Source: Lachnoclostridium sp. An131
GTDB taxonomy: Bacteria > Bacillota > Clostridia > Lachnospirales > Lachnospiraceae
Assembly (NCBI RefSeq): GCF_002160825.1
Contig: NZ_NFLI01000017.1
Coordinates: 18,160-82,159, forward strand
Direction of reading: 5' to 3'
Length of the DNA stretch: 64,000 nucleotides
The notes beneath the pieces are model-generated. The model was not told where the DNA came from and did no database searches. It saw nothing but the letters and a program-made list of their open reading frames with translations. The translations under genes were made by a program, and so were the position numbers. Shown in pieces: positions 27,472-36,421 of this stretch. The number at the start of each line of letters is the position of its first letter. Within the stretch, counting starts at the first letter, position 1.

Positions 27472-29364
27472 TTAAATTCCAAGCGCCGTACGCTTCTCTT
27501 CGATTCTCTCGATCATCAGATCTACAAGCTTCTCAATATCCTTCTCTACGGTGTAAGCGGCCTCTACCCACTCGCGGATACCGCTCTTCAGCAGATTGTC
27601 TACTTCAGTAGAACCGGATACATAGGGATCTACGCCCAGGAATGTATCAATACCGGTAGCTACTACGTAGTTTCCGATGGAAACAGCCTTCTCGGACATC
27701 CACTCAGGCGCGCAGCCTACCAGCGGAAGCTGGGAAATATTCAGTCCGGAATCCTTTGCCAGGTCGGCTGCCAGATTCATCATACGGCTGATATCCACGC
27801 AGGAGCCCATATGAAGTACCGGAGGAATATCTGCCAGCTCACATACTCTCTTCAGTCCGTCGCCGCAGAGATCCTTTGCAGCCTTATCCATCAGACCTGC
27901 CTTGGCAGCTGCCTGTGCGGAACATCCGGATGCTACAACGATGATATCGTTGGCAATCAGCTTCTTCATCAGATCGATGTGCGCCTGGTCCGGACGAATC
28001 TTCGGGTTGTTGCAGCCTACCATAGCTACCGCGCCGCGGATAACGCCGGATGTGATACAGTCAACCAGCGGCTTTGTGGTTCCAAGCTCGTCTACCTGAG
28101 AATTGGTTACGCCGTCCAGAACCTTCTTGATAGCCTCCAGAGAGTATCCTACGGTCGCCTTCTGCTTCATATCCGGAATGTGTACCAGCTCCGGCTTTCT
28201 GTTCTGGAAGTTCTCAATAGCCATCTTTACAATTGCCTTTGCCTTCTCAGCAGCGCTCTCCACAGTGAAGTGGATGAACTCGGAATCCGGCATCTGCGCA
28301 ATCTTGGATGTGGTGATAAACTTTGTATGGAAGCACTTGCTTAAAGGTCCAAGTGCCGGGAAGATACACTGTACGTCCACAACAATCGCTTCGCAGGCTC
28401 CTGTCAGAACTACGTTCTCCTGCTGCAGGAAGTTGCCGGCCATGGGGATTCCGCGGCGCATCGCAACCTCGTTGGAGGTACAGCAGACACCGGAAACCGT
28501 GATTCCCTTTGCGCCGAAGCTCTTTGCGTACGCGATCATCTCCGGATCATCCGCATACTCGCAGATCATCTCAGAAAGACTCGGATCATGTCCGTGTACA
28601 ACGATATTTACATTCTCTGCTACCATAACGCCCAGGTTTGCCTCAGTCTCAACGGGCTTCGGCGTTCCGAACAGTACGTCTGAGAACTCGGTTCCGCACA
28701 TAGAGCCGCCCCATCCGTCGCAGAGACCTGCGCGTAAGGACTGACGAATCAGAGCTTCCGGCTTGGAAGAACATCCCATATGCGCCATATGTAAAGAGCA
28801 GGATACCTCGCGGTCAATAGCACGGGGAGCAATCTCTGCATTCTCCCAGAGCTCCTGGGTGTGCTTCGGAGCACGGGCAATCCAGCGGGAATATCCGAAA
28901 GGCTTTCCATACTCCATCAGAGCCTCGTAAGCAACCTCATGAGCCAGATCGTAGATATCCTTGCCCTCGGTCTCAATGCCCCATTCCTTGGCGATGCGTG
29001 TCAGCTTCTCCGGATCCTTTACCTTGTAGCTTCCGTCTGCGGAAGAATGATACAGGGTGTGGCAGATCTCACGGCCATGGTCAGAGTGAGTCGCAGCTCC
29101 GCCTGCCGTGAATTTCAGGTAGTTACGTCCAACGATACCGTGCACGTCGCAGCCGCAGATTCCTCTCGGCGCCTTCGGTGTGATGCGGCAGGGTCCCATG
29201 GAACAGATTCGGCAGCAGACACCCTGCTCACCAAATTTACAGTGCGGGGTCTGGTTCTTCACACGAAGCTGCCATGAGTCGGCTCCTACCTTTGCTCCTG
29301 TCTCCAGAAGTCTGGCTGTTGCGGCTTCAAATTCTTCCACCGTCGTCAATTTAAAATCTCCCAT
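27472..29364 (-). CDS. acsA: Anaerobic carbon monoxide dehydrogenase catalytic subunit
   Basis: The 630-residue Ni-Fe enzyme reduces CO2 to CO for acetyl-CoA synthase. N-terminal cysteines supply the D-cluster (Cys42, Cys50) and B-cluster (Cys51, 54, 59 and the RGICG cysteine). The C-cluster ligands are all recognisable: VHGHDP (His), GVCC, GACE, VGCNN, SGCSA and GSCVD. A 630-residue length fits the CooS/AcsA family. It lies between two cooC genes, and ferredoxin is the expected electron donor. Confidence 0.97.
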   Translation of the reverse strand: MGDFKLTTVEEFEAATARLLETGAKVGADSWQLRVKNQTPHCKFGEQGVCCRICSMGPCRITPKAPRGICGCDVHGIVGRNYLKFTAGGAATHSDHGREICHTLYHSSADGSYKVKDPEKLTRIAKEWGIETEGKDIYDLAHEVAYEALMEYGKPFGYSRWIARAPKHTQELWENAEIAPRAIDREVSCSLHMAHMGCSSKPEALIRQSLRAGLCDGWGGSMCGTEFSDVLFGTPKPVETEANLGVMVAENVNIVVHGHDPSLSEMICEYADDPEMIAYAKSFGAKGITVSGVCCTSNEVAMRRGIPMAGNFLQQENVVLTGACEAIVVDVQCIFPALGPLSKCFHTKFITTSKIAQMPDSEFIHFTVESAAEKAKAIVKMAIENFQNRKPELVHIPDMKQKATVGYSLEAIKKVLDGVTNSQVDELGTTKPLVDCITSGVIRGAVAMVGCNNPKIRPDQAHIDLMKKLIANDIIVVASGCSAQAAAKAGLMDKAAKDLCGDGLKRVCELADIPPVLHMGSCVDISRMMNLAADLAKDSGLNISQLPLVGCAPEWMSEKAVSIGNYVVATGIDTFLGVDPYVSGSTEVDNLLKSGIREWVEAAYTVEKDIEKLVDLMIERIEEKRTALGI

Positions 29365-29394
29365 TATAAACCTCCTAGCTTTTTATATTTATAT

Positions 29395-30174
29395 TTATGA
29401 AAGATCCAGCTTATCAATAATCTGATACAGGGCCTTCCGCACCGGAGAGTCCTCCGGAAGCTGCACGGTCGGCTTCCCGTCACAGTCAAAATCAAACACC
29501 TGTTCATCCTGGGGAACTACTCCAAGCAGTGTAAGTCCCTGCTTTTCGATCTCCTCTTTCGTTCCCTCATTGAGCACTCCGCCCGGAGCCCGGTTCACAA
29601 TCAGGCCCACCGTCTTCGGCTTCAGTCCGCATTCCGGAATCAGCTTCGCGATGCGGCCCACGGCCTGCACGCCTCTGCGGGAGCAGTCGCTGACCAGAAT
29701 GATTGTATCCACCGACGGAAGAATTCCGCGGCTGATATGCTCCATGCCTGCTTCATTGTCCACGACAACGTATTTATAATTCTTGGCGTATCTGGCGATC
29801 TGCGTCGTCAGAAGCCCGTTTACGAAACAATAGCAGCCCTTTCCCTGGGTATGTCCCATCACAAGCAGATCATAATCATCCTGCTCGGAAAGAGCGTCCC
29901 CGAATTTCATCTCCATGTAGTCCTGCTTGGACATACCAGCCGGAATGGGATTCTCTCCCGACACTTCCGCCCGCGCTACCTCTTCCCGAATCTCTCCCAG
30001 AGTCTCGGGCGCTTCCACGCCGAGTACCTCATTCAGGTTTGAATTCGCGTCTGCGTCCACCGCAAGGACAGGGCCGTTCTTTTTGCTGCACAGATACTGA
30101 ATCAGAAGCCCTGTCAGCGTCGTCTTGCCGACGCCGCCTTTTCCGGCTACAGCAATCGTATATGCCATATTCAT
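29395..30174 (-). CDS. cooC: CooC-type nickel-insertion ATPase (upstream of acsA)
   Basis: The 259-residue P-loop ATPase starts IAVAGKGGVGKTT and has Cys114-x-Cys116 (KGCYCFVNG) where CooC binds nickel. It belongs to the same family as the 26672-27433 protein but is a distinct subgroup: the sequences between the P-loop and the CxC differ greatly. One copy may serve CODH and the other ACS (as AcsF does), which is inference. It follows cooT by 96 bp. Confidence 0.93.
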   Translation of the reverse strand: MNMAYTIAVAGKGGVGKTTLTGLLIQYLCSKKNGPVLAVDADANSNLNEVLGVEAPETLGEIREEVARAEVSGENPIPAGMSKQDYMEMKFGDALSEQDDYDLLVMGHTQGKGCYCFVNGLLTTQIARYAKNYKYVVVDNEAGMEHISRGILPSVDTIILVSDCSRRGVQAVGRIAKLIPECGLKPKTVGLIVNRAPGGVLNEGTKEEIEKQGLTLLGVVPQDEQVFDFDCDGKPTVQLPEDSPVRKALYQIIDKLDLS

Positions 30175-30270
30175 TTCTCCTGCCTTTTATTTTCCTTTTA
30201 TTTCCGCAGACGGGAGCAAAGCTCCCGCCTGCATGTCTTTCTTTCTGATAAGTTCCGGTGTCCCGGCCGG

Positions 30271-30465
30271 TCAGGCGGCCGGACAGTTCAGCTTGACTAT
30301 GGAATTCGCCAGATCCACGAAGGAAATGCTTCCCTCTACAGTAACCTCCGCTCCCATAATATCAATCAGGCGGACACTGCTGCCCTCCACATAAATCTTG
30401 CTGACATTCTTCAGAACAACCTCTTCTGTGTCCTTTACTGTCTTATATACCGTTGCCAAACACAT
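30271..30465 (-). CDS. cooT: CooT-family nickel-binding protein
   Basis: The 64-residue protein begins Met-Cys (MCLATVY), continues KNVSKIYVEGSSVRLIDIMGAEVTVEG and ends in an Ile/Val-rich strand. This matches CooT, a small homodimeric nickel protein in which Cys2 is the key ligand and which supports CODH maturation in Rhodospirillum. Its position just upstream of cooC and acsA fits a nickel-supply role. A GC-rich stem (CGGGAGC-GCTCCCG at 30211-30227) lies between it and cooC. Confidence 0.87.
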   Translation of the reverse strand: MCLATVYKTVKDTEEVVLKNVSKIYVEGSSVRLIDIMGAEVTVEGSISFVDLANSIVKLNCPAA

Positions 30466-30544
30466 AAATATCTGCCTCCTTTGACTTTCTGCTCATGCTG
30501 TCCGGCGTCCGATGTTCTTTCTTTTCCCCTCTGGTACTATTGTA

Positions 30545-30850
30545 CTATTTCACCAGAGAAAGCGCCAGACTCAGATACAGATTTCCCTTATCAAAATTTT
30601 CAATGGCCTTCTCAATCTGGACGGCCACGTCTTCTTTTCCGGTCTCCCGGAATTTCTTTGCCACATCAGCCAGCTCAGCCGCGTGATGCTTATTATGGTC
30701 AAGCATATAGGAAAGCAGGGCTTCCTGCTCGCTTCCCGGCTTTTTATCCTCACATCCGCCGCAGCTGCCGCAGTGTTCGTGGACATGATCATGGGCATGC
30801 TCATGAGCGTGGCCATGGGCATGTCCATGTTCTCCATCTACAATATGCAT
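30545..30850 (-). CDS. His-rich metal-binding protein, probable nickel store or chaperone
   Basis: The 101-residue protein has 11 histidines in its first 26 residues, most in a His-x alternation (HGHAHGHAHEHAHDH), then CGSCGGC, and a C-terminal helical domain (LLSYMLDHNKHHAAELADVAKKF). It is the first gene behind the acs promoter, so it is probably made with CODH/ACS. By analogy with CooJ, which has a His-rich tail, it could buffer nickel; here the His-rich part is N-terminal and the fold is different as far as I can tell. Zinc or cobalt binding is also possible. I know similar hypothetical proteins from acetogens but no characterised member. Confidence 0.8.
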   Translation of the reverse strand: MHIVDGEHGHAHGHAHEHAHDHVHEHCGSCGGCEDKKPGSEQEALLSYMLDHNKHHAAELADVAKKFRETGKEDVAVQIEKAIENFDKGNLYLSLALSLVK

Positions 30851-30910
30851 GATCTTTCCTCCTTGTCGATTTTTCGGATATTATGTTAAATTCCTGTCAA
30901 ATTTAATTCA

Positions 30911-30939
30911 ATTATACCCCATAGCTTTCATTTAGGCAA
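30911..30939 (-). promoter_or_regulatory. Promoter of the acs operon
   Basis: On the minus strand, TTGCCT (30934-30939), a 17-base spacer and TATAAT (30911-30916), about 60 bases before the His-rich gene with its AAGGAGG site. The rest of this 333-bp gap (30940-31183) holds the aroE leader and a TGCACA-CTT-TGTGCA dyad at 31001-31015 of unknown meaning. Confidence 0.85.
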
Positions 30940-31183
30940 GTCGATTTTGTCTGTTTCCACACGGCGGATTGTTTTTATTTTCGTACATTTTCACCCTGTC
31001 TGCACACTTTGTGCATTTCCGGAATACAGGCGTGTTTTCCGCATTTTTCCTGTTCTTCGGCCCTGTTTTTTCCTGCATTCTGTAGGAAATTTTCCATGGG
31101 CATCATTGACTTTTCCGGCATTTTTTTGTACTCTCAAAGCAGCGCGGTATCGTATGATATTAGATATTGTAAGGAGAACAGTT

Positions 31184-32062
31184 ATGAACGTAAATTTTGA
31201 AATCAATGGAAAAACACGGCTGGTCTGCCTGCTGGGAAGCCCCGTCTCCCACAGCGTCTCCCCGGCCATGCACAATGAAGCCTTCCGGCTTCTGAACCTG
31301 AATTACGCCTACCTGGCCTTTGATGTAGATGAAGAACATTTTGAACGGGCTGTGGACGGCCTGCTCACCCTGAATGCCGCAGGCTGGAACTGCACCATGC
31401 CTTTAAAGCGGCTGATGTATGAGCGGGCCGACAAACTGTCTGACGCGGCGCTCTTAAGCGGCGCCGTCAATACCATTGTCAATCAGGACGGTATTCTCTG
31501 GGGAGACAATACGGACGGCTATGGCTTCATGCAGTCCATGGCTGACGCAGGCTTTGAAGCCCGGGGCACCCATATCACCCTTCTGGGCTCAGGCGGAGCC
31601 GCGGCCGCGATTCTCGCCCAGGCTGCCTTGGACGGTACAAAATCCATCGATGTCTTTGCCCGAAGCGCAAGCGCTTCCACCCGTTTCATCGAAGAGGAAA
31701 TCAGACGCATCCACGGGAAATACTCCTGCCGGCTGAATCTTTACGATCTGGCCGATTCCGCCCAGCTCAAAAAGAGCCTGGCGAAAAGCCAGGCTCTCAT
31801 CAATGCCACCTCTGTGGGGATGGCGCCCAATACGGATGCCTCCCTCGTCACCGATCCCTCCTGGCTGCATCCGGAGCTGACCGTGGGAGATGTGATCTAC
31901 AATCCCCGGGAGACCCTTCTTTTAAAAACCGCCCGGGAAGCCGGATGCCGTACCTTCAACGGCATGTACATGCTGCTTCACCAGGGCGCAAAGGCTTTCC
32001 AGGACTGGACCGGTATGGAAATGCCGGTGGAGGCGGTGCGCAGAAAATACTTCAGCGAGTAA
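31184..32062 (+). CDS. aroE: Shikimate dehydrogenase
   Basis: The 292-residue protein has the AroE substrate domain (SPVSHSVSPAMHNEAF, then the catalytic Lys in CTMPLKRLM and Asp in DNTDGYGF) and the nucleotide-binding GSGGAAAAI near residue 130. It reduces 3-dehydroshikimate to shikimate with NADPH. I chose ATG 31184 for its AAGGAG site eight bases upstream; the open frame starts 79 codons earlier, without a start signal. It stands apart from other aro genes, so it could be a catabolic or paralogous (YdiB-type) form, but the active-site residues are normal. Confidence 0.92.
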   Translation: MNVNFEINGKTRLVCLLGSPVSHSVSPAMHNEAFRLLNLNYAYLAFDVDEEHFERAVDGLLTLNAAGWNCTMPLKRLMYERADKLSDAALLSGAVNTIVNQDGILWGDNTDGYGFMQSMADAGFEARGTHITLLGSGGAAAAILAQAALDGTKSIDVFARSASASTRFIEEEIRRIHGKYSCRLNLYDLADSAQLKKSLAKSQALINATSVGMAPNTDASLVTDPSWLHPELTVGDVIYNPRETLLLKTAREAGCRTFNGMYMLLHQGAKAFQDWTGMEMPVEAVRRKYFSE

Positions 32063-32064
32063 AC

Positions 32065-32898
32065 TCACAGTTCCTTCTTCCGGTAAGCTTCCTTCAGCTT
32101 CTGAACCCGCACCAGACTTTTGGCGGAACTCTCCTTTCTCTGCTCAGAGACAGCCAGTACCAGGGCGTCAGCCATTGCGGCTGCCGCGGTCATGGAATGA
32201 TATTCTTCATCTTCTCCCCGGCAGACATAAAGGCTGATGTCCGCCTTTTGTTCCGGAAGCGCGTACAGCCGGCCGGTGAACAGCAGAGTCCGAAAGCCTG
32301 CCTTTTCCGCACAGCTCAAAATGATGCGCCCTTCCTCGGAAAGCTTTCCGAAGCCAAAAGTAATCACCAGATCGCCTTTTCCTGCGTGGGCGATCCCCTC
32401 CAGAACCTCTGAGCCTCCGCTGGGAATCAGAGACACGTCAAGGCCCAGACGCCGCAGCCGGAAAAACAGAAGCTGTCCCATGGAAGCGGAAGCGTTTTTC
32501 GCGTGAATATAGATATGCCTGGCTTCCCCGACAGCCTTTGCTGCCCGTTCAAACTCTTCCGGGTCTGTATGGGCAAAAGTCTTTTCCAGGCACTCCTGCT
32601 GGTGGGCAAACCACTCCTGAAGCTGAAAGCCCCCGTCCTTCATCAGGGTTTCTGCCAGTTTTCTCGCCGCGCCCCGTCCCGTACTTTCCCGGGCAATCCT
32701 GCTCTTCAGCTCCTTGAAATCCCCATATCCGATATGGCGCACAAACCGGGAGACCGTGGCCTCGGACATTCCCAGCTCTCCGGCCAGCTGGCCGATGCTC
32801 ATCAGCAGAAATTCCTCTGTATGATTTTCTATATACTCCAGTATGCGCAGGTCAGACTTCGTATAACTGACCCCTTCCGCGCGGATCGCAACTACCAT
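32065..32898 (-). CDS. MurR/RpiR-family transcriptional regulator
   Basis: The 277-residue protein has the RpiR helix-turn-helix (LAGELGMSEATVSRFVRHIGY, about residues 38-58) and a SIS sugar-isomerase-like sensor domain (residues 120-250: HIYIHAKNASASMG, GDLVITFGFGKLSEE). RpiR proteins bind phosphosugars. As the last gene of the ECF transporter-PHP operon it probably controls that operon, which implies a phosphorylated sugar-like effector. The convergent aroE ends 3 bp away. Confidence 0.93.
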   Translation of the reverse strand: MVVAIRAEGVSYTKSDLRILEYIENHTEEFLLMSIGQLAGELGMSEATVSRFVRHIGYGDFKELKSRIARESTGRGAARKLAETLMKDGGFQLQEWFAHQQECLEKTFAHTDPEEFERAAKAVGEARHIYIHAKNASASMGQLLFFRLRRLGLDVSLIPSGGSEVLEGIAHAGKGDLVITFGFGKLSEEGRIILSCAEKAGFRTLLFTGRLYALPEQKADISLYVCRGEDEEYHSMTAAAAMADALVLAVSEQRKESSAKSLVRVQKLKEAYRKKEL

Positions 32899-32920
32899 TC
32901 TTCATCCTCTTTTTATTTTT

Positions 32921-33715
32921 CTATTCAGCTCCCTGAAGCAGCACACGGACATAGTCTCCGCCCAGAGCATGAATCTCTTTCAGAGCTCTTTTTAAGATTC
33001 CCGCAGTTTTTACCTGAAAAGCCGCATAGTCGGAGATCACAATCTCATACCGGCCTTTTTTCATTTCTTCCTTCAATTCTTCGATCGTACAAAATTCTCT
33101 TTCAAAACGCGTACGAATGCAGCCATACTGCACAGCCTGATGGGTATCGCTTCCCGCGGTGACAGGAATTCCAAGCTCTGCTCCCAAAGCATAGGTCTTC
33201 CTCTCTGTCTCTTCCCGGTCTTCCGCAATATCCTTTCCATTCAAATCCAGAAAATCGAAACGCTCCAGAAGCTCCCGGGGAAGCTTCGGGATATGTCCGC
33301 CTTCCCGAAATGGATGTCCGGCTCCCACCAGAACGGGATATTCAGAAAACAGCTCTGCCAGTTTTTCAAAAGGAAGAAACTTCTCCTTTTCCTTATAAGG
33401 CTCCAGTCTCCGGTTCAGCTCAAGAATCTCCTCCGGCCGTCCAATGGAAAGAATATGGCCTCCTTCCGCAATATCCGTCTCCATTCCCGCAAAAATCCGC
33501 AGCCCATTCTCCGTAATCAGTGTGTCCCCTTCCCGTTCAGAGCGGGAAAGGATATATCCATACACTTCATCAAACTGAAGAGTGTTGAAATGCTCTGTCA
33601 GGCACAGGGCATCCAGCCCTGCTCCCCTGGCCTCTCCAAAAAGCCAGTCCGTATAAGCAGTGGAAAACGGCAGTTTTTTTGCCAGTTTCCCATGTGTGTG
33701 AAAATCAAGATACAC
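32921..33715 (-). CDS. PHP-domain metal-dependent phosphoesterase
   Basis: The 264-residue protein shows the PHP motifs: LDFHTHG (motif I), LTEHFN (II), GMETDI (III, metal-ligand Glu) and a late GSDTHQ (IV). These are typical of histidinol phosphatase-like and related phosphoesterases of about 250-280 residues. I choose the GTG at 33715 because GGAGG lies eight bases before it; an earlier start at 33742 would overlap ecfT. Its place in the ECF operon suggests it acts on the transported compound or its phosphorylated form. Confidence 0.85.
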   Translation of the reverse strand: MYLDFHTHGKLAKKLPFSTAYTDWLFGEARGAGLDALCLTEHFNTLQFDEVYGYILSRSEREGDTLITENGLRIFAGMETDIAEGGHILSIGRPEEILELNRRLEPYKEKEKFLPFEKLAELFSEYPVLVGAGHPFREGGHIPKLPRELLERFDFLDLNGKDIAEDREETERKTYALGAELGIPVTAGSDTHQAVQYGCIRTRFEREFCTIEELKEEMKKGRYEIVISDYAAFQVKTAGILKRALKEIHALGGDYVRVLLQGAE

Positions 33716-33734
33716 TGTTTTTTCCTCCCGTCTC

Positions 33735-34571
33735 CTACACAAGCGTATTTAAAAGCACAGCTGCCGCAATCCAGAACACGGAAACAGCCAGAAACAGGAA
33801 ATCATCATATGTCATATGCAGAGAAGCCAGTTTCATCCGCTTTACCTCTTTATTGACTGCTGCATAGCGGTAGCCTTTCAGCTCCAGCGCCTCCACCGTT
33901 GTCCGGGAACGCTTGGCCGTATTCAGCATCAGCGGGTAAAAGGCATGAATGATTACCTTCACCTGATAAATCAGATTCTTTATTTTCCCCGCAAAAGTTT
34001 CTGTATCCGGAGCGCGGCCCCGAAGCCGGTAGGACAGCAGCACATTCTGAAATTCTTCCATCAGCATCGGCAGCATCCTGTACGCATAGGATATGGAAAA
34101 AGACAGCCGTTCCGGGCATCCAAACCACATAAGCCCGTTGGAAAGCCGATCCGGATCGAGACCCGAAAATACTGTGATGGAGGCCAGAGAAACTGCCGCC
34201 ACCTTCAGCGTCAGTACCAGAAGCGGCAGAATTGTCTGGGCGTTTCCGCCAAAGAACAGAGATACCAGGAACAGATATCCTGTCTGGGCAAAGACACCGA
34301 TTCCAAACAAGAATAGCACAAGTCCTGCCACTCTCGCAAGCAGAGTCGTGGCTGCCACCAGGAAAAAGCAGGCCGCCAGAAAAATAAGATTATCCGAAAA
34401 CCAGGGAGCGATGGCAAAAAACAGATACCACACCAGCAGAGCCCGGGGATCCAGGCGGGCGATCACTGTGTCATCATTTCCGTAAGCATTTTTCAACACC
34501 TGATTTCTCAGAAAATCCATTGAAAATTTGTCCAGAATGCTTTCCGATAATTTTCGTTTTAAACCTTCCAT
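33735..34571 (-). CDS. ecfT: ECF transporter transmembrane component (EcfT)
   Basis: The 278-residue membrane protein has the EcfT arrangement: N-terminal helices (LDPRALLVWYLFFAIAPW) and the cytoplasmic coupling motifs with Ala-Arg-Gly-type text (SYRLRGRAPDTETF, and ALELKGYRY near residue 235) that contact the two ATPase domains. It sits directly after the fused EcfA gene (17 bp) and before the PHP gene, as expected for a dedicated ECF module. Confidence 0.9.
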   Translation of the reverse strand: MEGLKRKLSESILDKFSMDFLRNQVLKNAYGNDDTVIARLDPRALLVWYLFFAIAPWFSDNLIFLAACFFLVAATTLLARVAGLVLFLFGIGVFAQTGYLFLVSLFFGGNAQTILPLLVLTLKVAAVSLASITVFSGLDPDRLSNGLMWFGCPERLSFSISYAYRMLPMLMEEFQNVLLSYRLRGRAPDTETFAGKIKNLIYQVKVIIHAFYPLMLNTAKRSRTTVEALELKGYRYAAVNKEVKRMKLASLHMTYDDFLFLAVSVFWIAAAVLLNTLV

Positions 34572-34588
34572 TACTTCTCTCTCCTTCT

Positions 34589-36337
34589 TCAGCCCGCTTC
34601 TGCCTGTCCGGCCAGGCCTGCATGCCCCAAGCCTTCTGCGTCTCCAAAGCTGTCCGCAAATTCTTCCACTGTATAGCAGAAGGCATCCGGTGTCAGCAGC
34701 TGTCCCATCGTAAAGATCTCCGGAGGACGGATCCCTGCCCGTCTTCTTACCTCATCATTTCCAAATATCTCATTCCTGCTGCCGTCGGCAATTACCCGGC
34801 CGCCGCACAGTACCAGAATCCGTTCCGCCCATTCACATACCAGCTGCATATCATGAGTGGCAATCAGTACTGTATCTGTAATATCCTTCATCTCATTCAG
34901 TGTCCGCATAATCTCCCGGCGGGTGGCGATATCCAGATTGGCGGTAGGCTCATCCAGAAGCAGAATCTCCGGATTGAGCGCAACGCCGACTGCCAGGCTC
35001 GCCCGGCGCATCTGTCCTCCGGACAGCAGGCGTCCGTCCCGGTCTTTCAGTTCAGTCAGGCGGAACCGTTCCAGAAGCTCTGCGGTCCTCTCTTGCCAGC
35101 CGGGCACCTGCCTTTCCTTCATGGCAAAAGCAATATCCGCCTCCACCGAGTCCTTGATAAACATGTCTTCAGGATTCTGGTAAACAAGCGACACAATCTG
35201 CGACAGCGCTTCCGGTTTCGTATCCCGGATATCCTGTTCCTTCAGGAGCACCCGGCCTTCCCGGGGCTTCAAAAGCCCGGTCATCAGCTTCATCAGCGTG
35301 GATTTTCCCGCTCCGTTGGAACCGACAATGGCTATTTTTTCACCCTTGCGGATTTCCAGATTCAGATGCTCAAATATTTTCCGCGGCTCACCCTTGACTG
35401 CCCGGTAAGAGACAGACACATCTTCAAAGGCTGCCATCCTCGTCCCCCTGTTTCTGGTGTGGGCCCAGGAAACGTCCGGATGGAAAACCAATCCCTCAAA
35501 GGCTTTTTTCCCTTCTTCCAGAGTAGACGGAAGACGGCCCGGACATTTCAGGTTTCCCCGTCCGCGCAGCTCGTAAGCCGCCATGGTAACCTGCGGCGGA
35601 TAGATATTGCAGGAACGCAGCTCCTCCACTCTGGCAAGCGCCTCACCCGCGGGAAGCTTCCACTCTGCGTGCCCGTCCTTCAGAAGCAGCACATGCCTGC
35701 AGTATTCCGCAATATATTCTGTGTGATGTTCAATGACAATGATTGTCTTTCCATATTTTTCATTCAATTCCCGCAGCACCTGATAAATCCGGTCCGCGTG
35801 GGCAGGATCCAGCTGGGCAATGGGCTCATCCAGAATCAGAATCTCCGGCTGCAGGGAAACTGCCCCCGCCAAAGCCAGAAGGTGGGTCTGGCCGCCGGAA
35901 AGCTGCCAGACATAGTCCTTTTCTCTTCCGGACAGGCCGCACTGCTCCAGCGCTTTTTCGCCCCGCTCCAGATAGTCCTGCATGGCATAATTCATACAGG
36001 CGTAGGAAGCCTCATCCAGCACTGTAGGACGCACAATCTGATTTTCAAAATCCTGGTACACATAACCGGCTTTCCGAGCCAGTTCTCCGATATCTGTCTC
36101 CAGGGTCTCCACACCATCCACCCGGACGCTGCCTTGTCTGTCACCCATGATAAAGTGGGGAATCAATCCGTTGAGTACCTTGCAGAGGGTGGATTTTCCA
36201 CAGCCGTTGTTTCCCACCACTGCCAGAAAATCTCCTCTCTCTACATCCAGACTGATATCCTTCAGCACAGGCGTTTCCGCTCCGGGATAGGTAAAGGTCA
36301 GATTTCTGATTTCAATAATATTTCCTGTCTGTTCCAT
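34589..36337 (-). CDS. ecfA: ECF transporter ATPase, two fused ATP-binding domains
   Basis: The 582-residue protein carries two complete ABC ATPase domains: the first with Walker A GNNGCGKST, signature LSGGQTHL and Walker B ILILDEP, the second with GSNGAGKST, LSGGQMRR and ILLLDEP. Most ECF modules use separate EcfA and EcfA' proteins; this is the fused version. The linker around residues 250-310 is short. It drives the S-component encoded just upstream together with EcfT. Confidence 0.94.
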   Translation of the reverse strand: MEQTGNIIEIRNLTFTYPGAETPVLKDISLDVERGDFLAVVGNNGCGKSTLCKVLNGLIPHFIMGDRQGSVRVDGVETLETDIGELARKAGYVYQDFENQIVRPTVLDEASYACMNYAMQDYLERGEKALEQCGLSGREKDYVWQLSGGQTHLLALAGAVSLQPEILILDEPIAQLDPAHADRIYQVLRELNEKYGKTIIVIEHHTEYIAEYCRHVLLLKDGHAEWKLPAGEALARVEELRSCNIYPPQVTMAAYELRGRGNLKCPGRLPSTLEEGKKAFEGLVFHPDVSWAHTRNRGTRMAAFEDVSVSYRAVKGEPRKIFEHLNLEIRKGEKIAIVGSNGAGKSTLMKLMTGLLKPREGRVLLKEQDIRDTKPEALSQIVSLVYQNPEDMFIKDSVEADIAFAMKERQVPGWQERTAELLERFRLTELKDRDGRLLSGGQMRRASLAVGVALNPEILLLDEPTANLDIATRREIMRTLNEMKDITDTVLIATHDMQLVCEWAERILVLCGGRVIADGSRNEIFGNDEVRRRAGIRPPEIFTMGQLLTPDAFCYTVEEFADSFGDAEGLGHAGLAGQAEAG

Positions 36338-36376
36338 GACTCTCCTTATCCTTCTGTCTTACATAGATTCCGCTTC

Positions 36377-36420
36377 CATATATTTCTCATATATTTCTCA
36401 TATATTTCTCATATATCTCT
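36377..36420 (-). repeat. Four tandem 11-bp repeats between ecf S-component and ecfA
   Basis: The plus strand reads CATATATTTCT three times without error and a fourth time with one change, starting 2 bp from the stop codon of the S-component gene. In the messenger each unit contains ATATATG, so it places several ATG triplets ahead of the ecfA start. Confidence 0.85.
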
Positions 36421-36421
36421 C

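Noticed and set aside
31106..31134. TTGACT-N17-TACTCT before aroE as a promoter
   Set aside because: The -35 element is good, but the -10 element matches the consensus too poorly to list.
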